Below are positions 50,501 to 56,699 of a stretch of 64,000 nt of DNA, one piece after another; position 1 is the first letter of the stretch; each line of letters starts with the position of its first letter. A program made the position numbers and the translations under genes. Origin of the DNA: Rugosimonospora acidiphila (GTDB taxonomy: Bacteria; Actinomycetota; Actinomycetes; Mycobacteriales; Micromonosporaceae); NCBI RefSeq assembly GCF_039543385.1, contig NZ_BAABJQ010000019.1, positions 1 to 64,000 on the forward strand, read 5' to 3'. The notes below the pieces were generated by a model. The model was not told the origin of the DNA, ran no database searches, and saw nothing but the letters and a program-made list of their open reading frames with translations.

Positions 50501-51448
50501 GCCGACTGGACGCTGGACGACGTGCGTCTCGCGGCACAGCGCGTCCTCGCCCGGGCCGAGCTCGCCGCCGCGCCGGGTACCGTCCGCCACCTCGACGGCC
50601 TGCCCGCGCTCCCGGTCCGGATCACCGTGCGGACCGACGCGAGCGGCACCCAGGTGCTCAGCGACATCGCGCCGGCCGCACCGAGATACTTCAACGATCT
50701 GGTGGAGGCGGTGCGCTCGGGTGGCGGTCCGCATCCGGCGCAGCGCGTGGTACTTCCGCCGGCCGCCCAGGACGAGTACCGGCTCGCCTTCGCCCTGGCG
50801 CAGATCGCCGACCATCCCGAAGAGATCGAACAGGTCCATCGTTCCGGCGAGGAGTTCGCCGTCGTGCACATCGGCCGGTACGGCGGAGTCCACGCCCAGG
50901 TGGCTTCGGGACCGACGATCAGCTACCAGGTTCTCTCGCCCGCCGAGTTCGACCGGGGAGCGTGGCGGCTCGAGGGCCTCGGCCGGCCGCCGGCCGGCGC
51001 GCAGCTGCCGCCTACCGGCCGCACGGAGCCGGACCAGTTGGCGGTCCACGAGGTGCTACCGCGCGGCGATCTCCACGACCTCGGGGAAATCGGCCAGCGT
51101 CTCCTGACCGCGCCCACGATCGAAGCCGGGATCGACCTGGTCCTGCCCGACCTGGTCGACCACCCGTACCTGTTCGAGCCCGCCGCGAGGCTGGTGGAGT
51201 TGACCGCGGCCAGGCGCGGGGAGCCGAGTTACCACGCGGTACTGCTGCGGGCGACCGGGCACGCCCTAGCCGGCGAGACCGACGCGGCGCGGCGGCTGGT
51301 CCGGGGGATCCGCGGCCAGGTGCCCGGGGCGGTCAAGCTGTCCTGGCTCGACCGGCTCCGGGGGCTCATCGATGCGCGGACCGCCTACGCCGTACCCGTC
51401 AACGGGATGCGCGAGGAACTCATCCTCTGCGGCATACCGAGCAGGTGA
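26518..51448 (+). CDS. Giant type VII effector/polymorphic toxin-like protein (at least about 8,280 aa)
   Basis: A WXG100-like N-terminal domain (W41 in NWTGDAH) and a glycine-rich hydrophobic hairpin (26806-27030) mark a type VII export module, as in CpnT-like proteins. Then come Pro-rich and repeat linkers (27.1-32.1 kb); three alpha/beta modules each ending in TPFGLPPAEQPG-like sequence (32.2-34.3 kb); a degenerate OTU-like domain (35.45-35.96 kb); two large beta-rich regions (36.2-38.6 and 39.2-41.8 kb) separated by Gln/Pro repeats; a further linker; repeated Rossmann-like segments (43.4-46.8 kb); an OTU-like protease domain (47.65-48.1 kb); an HEVLH motif (48536); and a C-terminal region of about 900 residues. 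The left part (458 codons) and right part (7,819 codons) are joined across a run of N and differ in frame only because the N count is arbitrary. GTG at 26518 follows GGGGAG. Giant proteins beside ESX genes are known in actinomycetes; the target is unknown. Confidence 0.8.
27613..28326 (+). repeat. 138-bp (46-residue) tandem repeats
   Basis: Units start at 27613 (diverged), 27751, 27889 (cut by the gap), 27989, 28127 and 28265 (partial). Each is exactly 138 bp and encodes a Ser/Pro/Gly-rich unit around VNGDGGSTVSRPPSVEPQRS. The units at 27989 and 28127 are almost identical at DNA level and use GGT, GAT, AAT and TTT codons that are rare in neighbouring coding DNA. This uniformity explains the assembly gap. 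Confidence 0.9.
27892..27987. other. Assembly gap (96 N) inside the tandem repeat array
   Basis: Sequence stops in the repeat phase TCGACGGTG and resumes at GGTGACGTCG. In other copies these join with a 4-bp overlap (GGTG). So the true missing length should be 138k minus 4 bp for some whole number k. That restores a single reading frame; the 96 N run does not. With k=0 nothing would be missing at all. Confidence 0.9.
28514..29440 (+). repeat. Five 186-189-bp repeats in the giant gene
   Basis: Units start at 28514, 28703, 28892, 29078 and 29264 (spacing 189, 189, 186, 186). Each encodes GTRYADGRPVGADEV followed by a REWAEN helix and a Gly/Pro-rich joint. The first three units are closest to each other, which suggests recent duplication. 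Confidence 0.85.
29560..29910 (+). repeat. Thr/Asp/Arg-rich low-complexity tract
   Basis: Short degenerate units such as DRTATDT and VDRTATDAADRTATG repeat over roughly 115 residues. It looks like a disordered, highly polar linker in the giant protein. Confidence 0.8.
30293..32080 (+). repeat. Five helical repeats of about 70 residues in the giant gene
   Basis: The block beginning ADEADFALHQRAIDAEAAAA and ending near TPxERADIALAR starts at 30293, 30611, 30896, 31541 and 31832. Spacing varies (95 to 215 residues) because linkers differ. Between copies 3 and 4 lie three short acidic/Pro units with ATVVEDLPRVDSEQ (31200-31460). The blocks are predicted helical hairpins of unknown role. Confidence 0.85.
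32160..34310 (+). repeat. Three alpha/beta modules of about 230-280 residues
   Basis: Each module ends with a similar segment: TPFGLPPAEQPGAYQLSDGW (about 32608), TPYGLPPTEQPGVYGLPGDW (about 33446) and TPYGLAAADQPGRYRVADGW (about 34193), followed by QTxxGxWxRP. Each is preceded by a VPxDxxNRxTxPxLA stretch. They look like divergent duplicates of one folded domain of unknown function. Confidence 0.75.
35450..35960 (+). other. Degenerate OTU-like domain within the giant protein
   Basis: The order of motifs resembles an OTU cysteine protease, but the DGDCLFxA nucleophile motif reads GPDSFFQA, with Ser (codon 35543) for Cys. The later His motif survives as EGGHAMPV (His codon 35933). It is probably inactive as a cysteine protease, or uses Ser. 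The assignment rests on motif order and on comparison with the better copy near 47.7 kb. Confidence 0.5.
38860..39130 (+). repeat. Gln/Pro-rich short repeats
   Basis: Runs of PQPVVPQ, PQQADPQQVDP and QQQPVPQQPG units form a flexible linker between the two large beta-rich regions. A similar AQPAQPAQP tract occurs at 40980-41040. Confidence 0.85.
47650..48110 (+). other. OTU-like cysteine protease domain within the giant protein
   Basis: FARWTPPDGDCLFASIIRAA carries the OTU nucleophile motif (Cys codon 47681-47683). A helical segment LRAYVAELL and the core HPLFDALVETLPELLNVRI follow. VRTGDHYLPAL supplies the catalytic His (codon 48050-48052). OTU domains cleave ubiquitin chains in eukaryotes but also occur as self-processing or toxin domains in bacterial polymorphic toxins. 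Activity is predicted, not shown. Confidence 0.7.
48250..48650 (+). other. Zincin-like metalloprotease motif within the giant protein
   Basis: YLHEVLHLMEATDEYRE holds HExxH (codons 48536-48550) followed by LMEATDEY, close to the HExxHxxGxxDEY arrangement of metzincin-like proteases. The preceding ALHVVDLRATGRIDSGNWVV looks like a beta strand edge leading to it. It lies 430 bp after the OTU-like domain. It may cut targets or process the giant protein itself. Confidence 0.6.
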
Positions 51449-51460
51449 TCGGGGACGCGT

Positions 51461-51492
51461 ACCGGCGCCGGACGATCACGCCCGGCGCCGGT
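51461..51492 (+). terminator. Hairpin terminator after the giant gene
   Basis: ACCGGCGCCGG (51461-51471) pairs perfectly with CCGGCGCCGGT (51482-51492) across a 10-nt loop, 12 bp after the giant gene's stop. There is no U-tract. Confidence 0.65.
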
Positions 51493-51600
51493 GTGCGACT
51501 TCGGTAGTGCCGGGTCCGGGCCCCCAAGGCGACCCGTAGGTTCCGGGGTCACTTCCGGCGCTCCGGTTGGCCTAGGCGGGCAAGCCGGAGGCTCGGGGCC

Positions 51601-52155
51601 CTACTGTGACGGCAGGGCCCGGGAGGCGGTCACCTCGATCTCGATCATGAGTCCGGGAAGAAGCAACTGGCTCACCTGGATCGTCGTGGACGTCGGGAAT
51701 GGCCCCGTGCCGTAGACGTTTTTGCGATAGGGCAGCGCATCGGTCAGGGCGGCCATATCGGTGACGTACATGTTCTCCCGTACGACGTGGTGGAAATCGA
51801 GGGAGTATTTGGCCAGGCTTTCCCTGATGCGCTGGTAGATGAATTGCATCTGGGCAGCCAGGTCGCCGGGGGACACCGGGTTGAAGTCCCTGTCGAGGGC
51901 CGCCGTGCCGGACAGCCAAAGGGTGTTGTCCACCTGGACGCCCTGCGAAAAGCCGAGCGATTTCTGCTGGGACTCCCAGTAGTAGAGGAGATCGGTCCGC
52001 TTGGACGCGGCCATCGCGGTTGCCGGGGCGCCGGAGGTGCCCACCTGGCTGGCGACAACGGCTGCCCCCACAGTGCCCGCGCCGGTCAGAAAGCGGCGGC
52101 GGACCAAGCGGTTGCGCAGGGACTCGTGTGCGGTAGCGTCTTTCCGAGCACGCAT
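51601..52155 (-). CDS. Tat-exported RidA-family protein (184 aa)
   Basis: The N terminus RRRFLTGAGTVGAAVVASQ is a twin-arginine signal, so the mature protein is exported folded. The rest is a RidA/YjgF-type fold: VQVDNTLWLSGTAALD, a middle helix AAQMQFIYQRIRESLAKY, VVRENMYVTDM and IEIEVTASRALP. The Arg that binds keto acids in deaminating RidA proteins normally sits in a VRxxVYVxD context; here VRENMYVTD keeps it. RidA enzymes hydrolyse reactive imines in the cytoplasm; an exported one is unusual. AGGAG stands upstream of the ATG. It converges on the giant gene, and no link to it is evident. Confidence 0.8.
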   Translation of the reverse strand: MRARKDATAHESLRNRLVRRRFLTGAGTVGAAVVASQVGTSGAPATAMAASKRTDLLYYWESQQKSLGFSQGVQVDNTLWLSGTAALDRDFNPVSPGDLAAQMQFIYQRIRESLAKYSLDFHHVVRENMYVTDMAALTDALPYRKNVYGTGPFPTSTTIQVSQLLLPGLMIEIEVTASRALPSQ

Positions 52156-52630
52156 CTTCGTACATCTCCTGGGGTGAGGGATGTTTGATGCTGGTCTTCA
52201 TGGCCAGCGGGCAGACGGGTGATTCGGGTTAGCACGCCGGGCGTCGGCGTAACTGCGGCCAATCAACGCCACGTCGAAATCCGCCGCAGACCGCAACGCC
52301 ACAGAGTCGTCTTTCGACGACCAGGCAGGGGTGAACGCAGCGCAGCGTATGACGTGATCCACCGGATAGTCAAGCGTTTGTTCACTCGCCGGTAACGCGT
52401 ACGCAAAGCGCCGGGGCAGTGGGCGTCACCAGCGATACTGACGCCGAGTCCGGATTGCGCGCGACTGGTATTCGGGCACCGCTGCCGCCGCCCCGCGGCG
52501 CCCGCCGCCCCGCGGCGCCCGCCGTCCCGCGGCGCCCGCCGCCCCGCGGGCCGTTCGGCGCGGCGGCCATAACCGCGTACGCTTCCAGGCACTCATGGCG
52601 ATCGTTGTCGTCCGCCGAGGAGGCGCCGCG
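52156..52630. other. Divergent intergenic region with 17-bp GC repeats
   Basis: This 475-bp region lies between the RidA-like gene (minus) and the second XRE regulator gene (plus). Its right half holds the tandem 17-bp repeats listed separately; the left half shows no motif I can support. Confidence 0.5.
52491..52552 (+). repeat. 17-bp tandem repeats upstream of the XRE regulator gene
   Basis: CCCCGCGGCGCCCGCCG occurs at 52491 and 52508, a one-base variant at 52525, and a partial fourth copy at 52542. Each contains the palindrome CCGCGG. They end about 80 bp before the regulator's start codon, in its likely leader. Confidence 0.8.
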
Positions 52631-54889
52631 ATGTCCGCACAGCCCAGTTTCGCGGAAACACTGCGGCTTCGCCGGCGCGCGGCGAGCCTGACGCTGGAGC
52701 AGCTCGCGGCGGCATCGGGGGTCAGCGCCAGGACGCTGTCGGACATGGAGCGGGGACGCAGCAAGGGACCTCAGCACCGGACGGTGACCGCCCTCGCGGA
52801 CGCGCTCGCGCTGGATGAGCCCGCCCGCAGGCGGTTCATCGATCTGGCGCGGGAGGGCCGGCTGCGCGACCACTGGACGCGCCCGACCGGCCTGTGCCAG
52901 CTGCCCCGGTCTGTCGACGACTTCACCGGCCGGGCCGCGGAGCTGAACTGGACGAGCGACTTCCTGAACGTCGACAGCTCCGCGGGCGTTGCCGTGGTGG
53001 GACTCATCACCGGCGCGGCCGGATCGGGGAAGACCACCTTCGCGGTACGCGCGGCGCAGACCTTGCGGCCGAACTTCCCGGACGGGGTGTTCTTCCTCGA
53101 CCTCTACGGCATGTCCCAGCATCCTCTCGCCGTCGACGACGCGCTGGGCCTGCTGCTGCGTGCGCTCGGCGTGGCGGACGAGCAGATCCCGGGCGACACC
53201 ACCGGACGGGCCTCGTTGTACCGGTCGTTGCTGCGCGACCGGCGCGTCTTGGTCGTGCTCGACAATGCCGCCTCCGAGGAGCAGGTCCGCCCGCTGCTGC
53301 CGGGCGGCGCGGGCAGGGTTGTGGTCACCAGCCGGCGGCTGCTGGCCGGCCTGGAGGGCGTACGCAGGCTCAGCCTCGGACCTCTGCCGCTGCCGGAGGC
53401 CACCGAACTGCTGACCGGGATTCTGAGCGACCGCGCCGCCGCCGACGGCGCACCGGCGCTTTCGCAGCTCGCGCAGCTCTGCGGGGGCCTGCCGCTCGCC
53501 CTGCGGATCGTCGGCAACCGGTTGGTCAGCCGGCCCGGCTGGAACGCCGCCGATCTCGCCGCCCGGCTGGCCAACGAGGACCGCCGCCTGGACCAGCTCC
53601 GCGCCGGCGACCTCAAGATCGCGTCCGCGTTCGGGATGTCGTACGAGCAGCTTCCGGCACCGGCGCGGCGGATCTTCCGCCGGCTCGCCCTGGTGCCCGG
53701 CCGGGACTTCGACGCCGCCCTGGCCGGGGTGCTCGGCGGCGCCTCGATCGAGGACGCCTGGGACGCCCTCGACGAACTCGTCGACCTCGGCCTGCTCGAG
53801 GACAGTACGTCGAGCCGGTACCGCTTCCATGACCTGGTCCGACTCTTCGCCCGGGACAGGCTTCAGGAGGAGGACACCGGGACCGAGCGCGACGCGGTCA
53901 CCGAGAGAATGACGTCATGGCTGCTGCGCATGGCCACCACCGCTGGCCGGCGGTTCGAATCCGCGGTCGGCCGTGCCGACCGAGCTGACGAGGATCTCGC
54001 CGATCTGTCCTCCGAGGACGAGGCTGAGCGATGGCTACGGGTGAATGTGGACAACTGGCTGGGTGTGTTGCGGCATGCCGCGAGCCGCGGCCAGCACGAT
54101 GTAGTGCTTGACTGCGCCACGTCCATGCGCTGGTTCTCCGCCCGGTGGATGCACGGTTGGCCCTGGCAGGAGATCTTCGGTCTCGGCGCGGACGCGGCGG
54201 CCGCCCTGGGAGACCCGACCCACCAGGCCGCGCAGCTGACCTATCTGGCCCGGGTTTTTCATGCGACGCCGCCCGTCGACCCCGACGTCATGATGCGGTA
54301 CGCGGCGCAGGTGTTGGACGCCGCTACCCGCAGCGGCGCGACGGCGCAGATTGCCTGGGGGCACACGTACGTCGCGCGCGCACTACTACGACTCGGACGG
54401 CTCGGTGAAGCCGCCGAGTCGGTATCCAGGGCCGCGCAGATCTTCAAGGCCATCGGCGATATCGATGCGTACTGCCAGTGCCTGGGCACGGCCGGCGAAT
54501 GCCTTCGGGGCGACGGCCGCTACGCCGAGGCACTGGAGCGATACCTTGAGATGTTCGACCTCGCTGGCGACGAGGGGTCCGGGATGACGCCGACCATCGC
54601 CGCGCTGACGCTGCCGAACGCGCTTGCCGCCGCCGGTCTGTGTCTGGGACTGCTGGGCCGCCGGGCAGAAGCGATCGTCACGTTCACCGAGGCGATCAGC
54701 TTGTTCGAGCAGTTCCCTAGGTCCGGTTCGCAGGCCCGCTGCCTGCAGGCGTTGGCCGCGGTTCTGGCCGATGAGGGCCGTGCCGGGGAGAGCCGCGAGG
54801 CGTACGCGCGGGCGGCGGACGTGTTCGAGGCGATCGGCGATGCCGAGGCCAGCGTCCGCTGCCGCGATCTGGCCCCCGCCGCCCACTGA
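52631..54889 (+). CDS. XRE-family HTH, NB-ARC and TPR regulator, second copy (752 aa)
   Basis: Close paralogue of the regulator at 7488-9752, with the same layout: XRE HTH (LEQLAAASGVSARTLSDMER), NB-ARC ATPase with Walker A GAAGSGKTTF near residue 128, and C-terminal TPR-like helices from about residue 430. Long stretches are nearly the same in both, for example DGVFFLDLYGMSQ and RRVLVVLDNAASEEQVRPLL. The ATG at 52631 follows GAGGAGG and matches the paralogue's start. It is followed by an EstC-like hydrolase gene in the same direction, 122 bp downstream, which it may control. Confidence 0.87.
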   Translation: MSAQPSFAETLRLRRRAASLTLEQLAAASGVSARTLSDMERGRSKGPQHRTVTALADALALDEPARRRFIDLAREGRLRDHWTRPTGLCQLPRSVDDFTGRAAELNWTSDFLNVDSSAGVAVVGLITGAAGSGKTTFAVRAAQTLRPNFPDGVFFLDLYGMSQHPLAVDDALGLLLRALGVADEQIPGDTTGRASLYRSLLRDRRVLVVLDNAASEEQVRPLLPGGAGRVVVTSRRLLAGLEGVRRLSLGPLPLPEATELLTGILSDRAAADGAPALSQLAQLCGGLPLALRIVGNRLVSRPGWNAADLAARLANEDRRLDQLRAGDLKIASAFGMSYEQLPAPARRIFRRLALVPGRDFDAALAGVLGGASIEDAWDALDELVDLGLLEDSTSSRYRFHDLVRLFARDRLQEEDTGTERDAVTERMTSWLLRMATTAGRRFESAVGRADRADEDLADLSSEDEAERWLRVNVDNWLGVLRHAASRGQHDVVLDCATSMRWFSARWMHGWPWQEIFGLGADAAAALGDPTHQAAQLTYLARVFHATPPVDPDVMMRYAAQVLDAATRSGATAQIAWGHTYVARALLRLGRLGEAAESVSRAAQIFKAIGDIDAYCQCLGTAGECLRGDGRYAEALERYLEMFDLAGDEGSGMTPTIAALTLPNALAAAGLCLGLLGRRAEAIVTFTEAISLFEQFPRSGSQARCLQALAAVLADEGRAGESREAYARAADVFEAIGDAEASVRCRDLAPAAH

Positions 54890-54902
54890 CGCGCGAACCC
54901 GA

Positions 54903-54932
54903 TTCTGCGCAACTTCTGCGTGCTGTTCTGCG
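54903..54932 (+). promoter_or_regulatory. Three TTCTGCG direct repeats upstream of the hydrolase gene
   Basis: TTCTGCG begins at 54903, 54914 and 54926, a spacing of 11 and 12 bp, in front of the hydrolase at 55012 and just after the XRE regulator's stop. Phased heptamers suggest binding of an activator along one face of the helix. Which regulator uses them is unknown. Confidence 0.45.
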
Positions 54933-55011
54933 TGGTCCGGACTCCATCGCCTGACTTGAATGAAGAACATAGGACAGGCGCTGGGCCTGTCCGTTCAGGT
55001 CAGGAGCGACC

Positions 55012-55692
55012 GTGACGACGATCAAAAACGTGGTGCTTGTGCACGGCGGCTTCGTGGACGGGTCCGGCTGGCAGGGGGTCTACGACGACCTCGCCAGGGA
55101 CGGCTTCAACGTGCGGATCGTGCAGAACCCGACACTGTCGCTGGACGGCGACGTCGCCGCGACCCGCCGGGTCCTGGACGCCCTCGACGAGCCGGCCGTA
55201 CTGGTCGGCCACTCCTACGGCGGGGTCGTGGTCAGCCAGGCCGGTACGCACCCCAACGTCGCGGTACTGGTCTATATCGCCGCGTTCGCCCCCGACAAGG
55301 GTGAGTCGGTCAGCACGCTGATCGCGGACCCGCCGGCCGGGGCGCCGGTGCCGCCGATCCTGCCGCCGAGCGACGGTCTCCTGTACCTCGACCGCGACAA
55401 GTTCCACGAGGCGTTCGCCGCCGACCTGCCGGCGCGGTTGGCCGCGTTCATGGCCGATGCGCAGGTCCCATGGGGCGTGGACGCCCTCAACGGGGCCGTA
55501 ACGGAACCGGCCTGGCGGCACAGGCCCAGCTGGTACCTCGTCTCCACCGAGGACCGCATGATCCCGCCGGCCGCACAACGCAGCATGGCCCAACGCGCCG
55601 GGTCGTCGGTCGTCGAAGTGATCGGCAGCCACGCCGTCTACGTCTCGCAGCCCGCCGCGGTCGCCGAGGTCATCCGCCAGGCCGCCACCTGA
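55012..55692 (+). CDS. Alpha/beta hydrolase, EstC-like, second copy (226 aa)
   Basis: Paralogue of the hydrolase at 3536 with the same motifs: HGGFVDGSGW, nucleophile GHSYGG, STEDRMIPP and GSHAVYVSQP. The triad looks complete. The two proteins agree through most of their length, so this is a duplicated gene with a different regulator type next to each copy (SARP there, XRE/NB-ARC here). GTG start behind CAGGAG. Substrate unknown. Confidence 0.88.
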   Translation: MTTIKNVVLVHGGFVDGSGWQGVYDDLARDGFNVRIVQNPTLSLDGDVAATRRVLDALDEPAVLVGHSYGGVVVSQAGTHPNVAVLVYIAAFAPDKGESVSTLIADPPAGAPVPPILPPSDGLLYLDRDKFHEAFAADLPARLAAFMADAQVPWGVDALNGAVTEPAWRHRPSWYLVSTEDRMIPPAAQRSMAQRAGSSVVEVIGSHAVYVSQPAAVAEVIRQAAT

Positions 55693-55798
55693 CCACTCTC
55701 CGTCCACGGGGATTCCTGGCACAAGCCGGTGCCGCACACGTCCCAGGTGTGTCACCGGCCGCCGCCGGTCCCGCGGCGGCCGGCCCACGCCCGAGCGG

Positions 55799-55840
55799 TC
55801 ACTTGATGCGCACTTGGTCCAAACATGCCCTCCGTAGCGT
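55799..55840 (+). promoter_or_regulatory. SARP-type promoter of the ECF sigma gene, matching the one at 3455
   Basis: TCACTT at 55799 and GCACTT at 55810 are 11 bp apart. CGTAGCGTC begins at 55833, exactly 33 bp after the first CACTT, the same distance as in the hydrolase promoter (3456 to 3489). The putative -10 is TAGCGT at 55835-55840. GAAGGAGGC and TCATGAG near the start codon are also shared. A common regulator is inferred. Confidence 0.6.
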
Positions 55841-55877
55841 CCCTGACAGTCGTCCAAGTCCCCGAAGGAGGCCGTTC

Positions 55878-56699
55878 ATGAGCCGAGATCGAAGAGGCGT
55901 TCCGAGCACCACCCGGCGCAAGTCGGGGAGAACGGTACCGACGACCGCCTGGGAATACGCCGACGTCAAGACCGTCAGGCAGCCGGAGGGGGCCCCCTCC
56001 GAGGACCGGCGCCGGCTGGTGGAGGAGAACTACGACCTGCTGTACCGGCTGCATGCCCGGCCGCTGTTCCGTTACCTGCTGCGCCTGACCCTCGGCGACC
56101 ACCGGGAGGCCGAGGACTATCTACAAGAGACATTTCTGCGCGCCTGGCGTTGGCTGCAGGAGCACACGGTGGACCCGCAAATGACGCGACCGTGGCTCTA
56201 CACCGTGGCCCGGCGCATCGTCATCGACGGTGTCCGGGCCAAACAGGCCAGGCCGACCGAGGTGATCGCGACCGACCTGAGCCGGCTGGCCCAGTCGGAC
56301 ACCGACATCGACCGGCTGGTCCAGGTGCATGCCCTGCGCAGCGCGCTGATGTCGCTGAGCCCGGAGCACCGCGCGGCGCTGATCGAGATCTTCTATCACG
56401 AGCGTACGGCCAAGGAGGCCGCCGAGATCCTGGGCGTACCCGAGGGGACCGTCAAGTCCCGGGCCCATTACGCGGTCCGGGCACTGCGCGCGGCGGCCGC
56501 GGCCGGAGAACTGAAGGAACTCGGCAGCGTACGCCTCCAGCCCGAGGCGACGGATCGCCGGCCGGATCGTCGCACGTCGTCGCCGGAGCCGGCCACCAAG
56601 GTCCGACCGAAGCCGACGCAGGAAGGCCGGCGCCGCTCCGTCGGTTCCCGGCCGGCCCAACAGGTACCGGCCCTCGCCGGAGGGGGGCGTGGTGTCTGA
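55878..56699 (+). CDS. ECF-type RNA polymerase sigma factor (273 aa)
   Basis: Region 2 is seen in LFRYLLRLTLGDHREAEDYLQETFLRAWRW and RPWLYTVARRIVIDGVRAKQ, region 4 in LSPEHRAALIEIFYHERTAKEAAEILGVPEGTVKSRAHYAVRALRAA. A basic, Pro/Arg-rich tail of about 60 residues follows. The frame is open farther upstream, but the ATG at 55878 has GAAGGAGG and the SARP-like promoter just before it. No anti-sigma gene is adjacent; instead its end overlaps the YD-repeat gene by 11 bp, so the two are translationally coupled. Confidence 0.88.
   Translation: MSRDRRGVPSTTRRKSGRTVPTTAWEYADVKTVRQPEGAPSEDRRRLVEENYDLLYRLHARPLFRYLLRLTLGDHREAEDYLQETFLRAWRWLQEHTVDPQMTRPWLYTVARRIVIDGVRAKQARPTEVIATDLSRLAQSDTDIDRLVQVHALRSALMSLSPEHRAALIEIFYHERTAKEAAEILGVPEGTVKSRAHYAVRALRAAAAAGELKELGSVRLQPEATDRRPDRRTSSPEPATKVRPKPTQEGRRRSVGSRPAQQVPALAGGGRGV

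Noticed and set aside
55470..55877. Upstream extension of the sigma factor frame into the hydrolase gene
   Set aside because: It overlaps the hydrolase gene in another frame, and the ATG at 55878 has a strong ribosome site and promoter.
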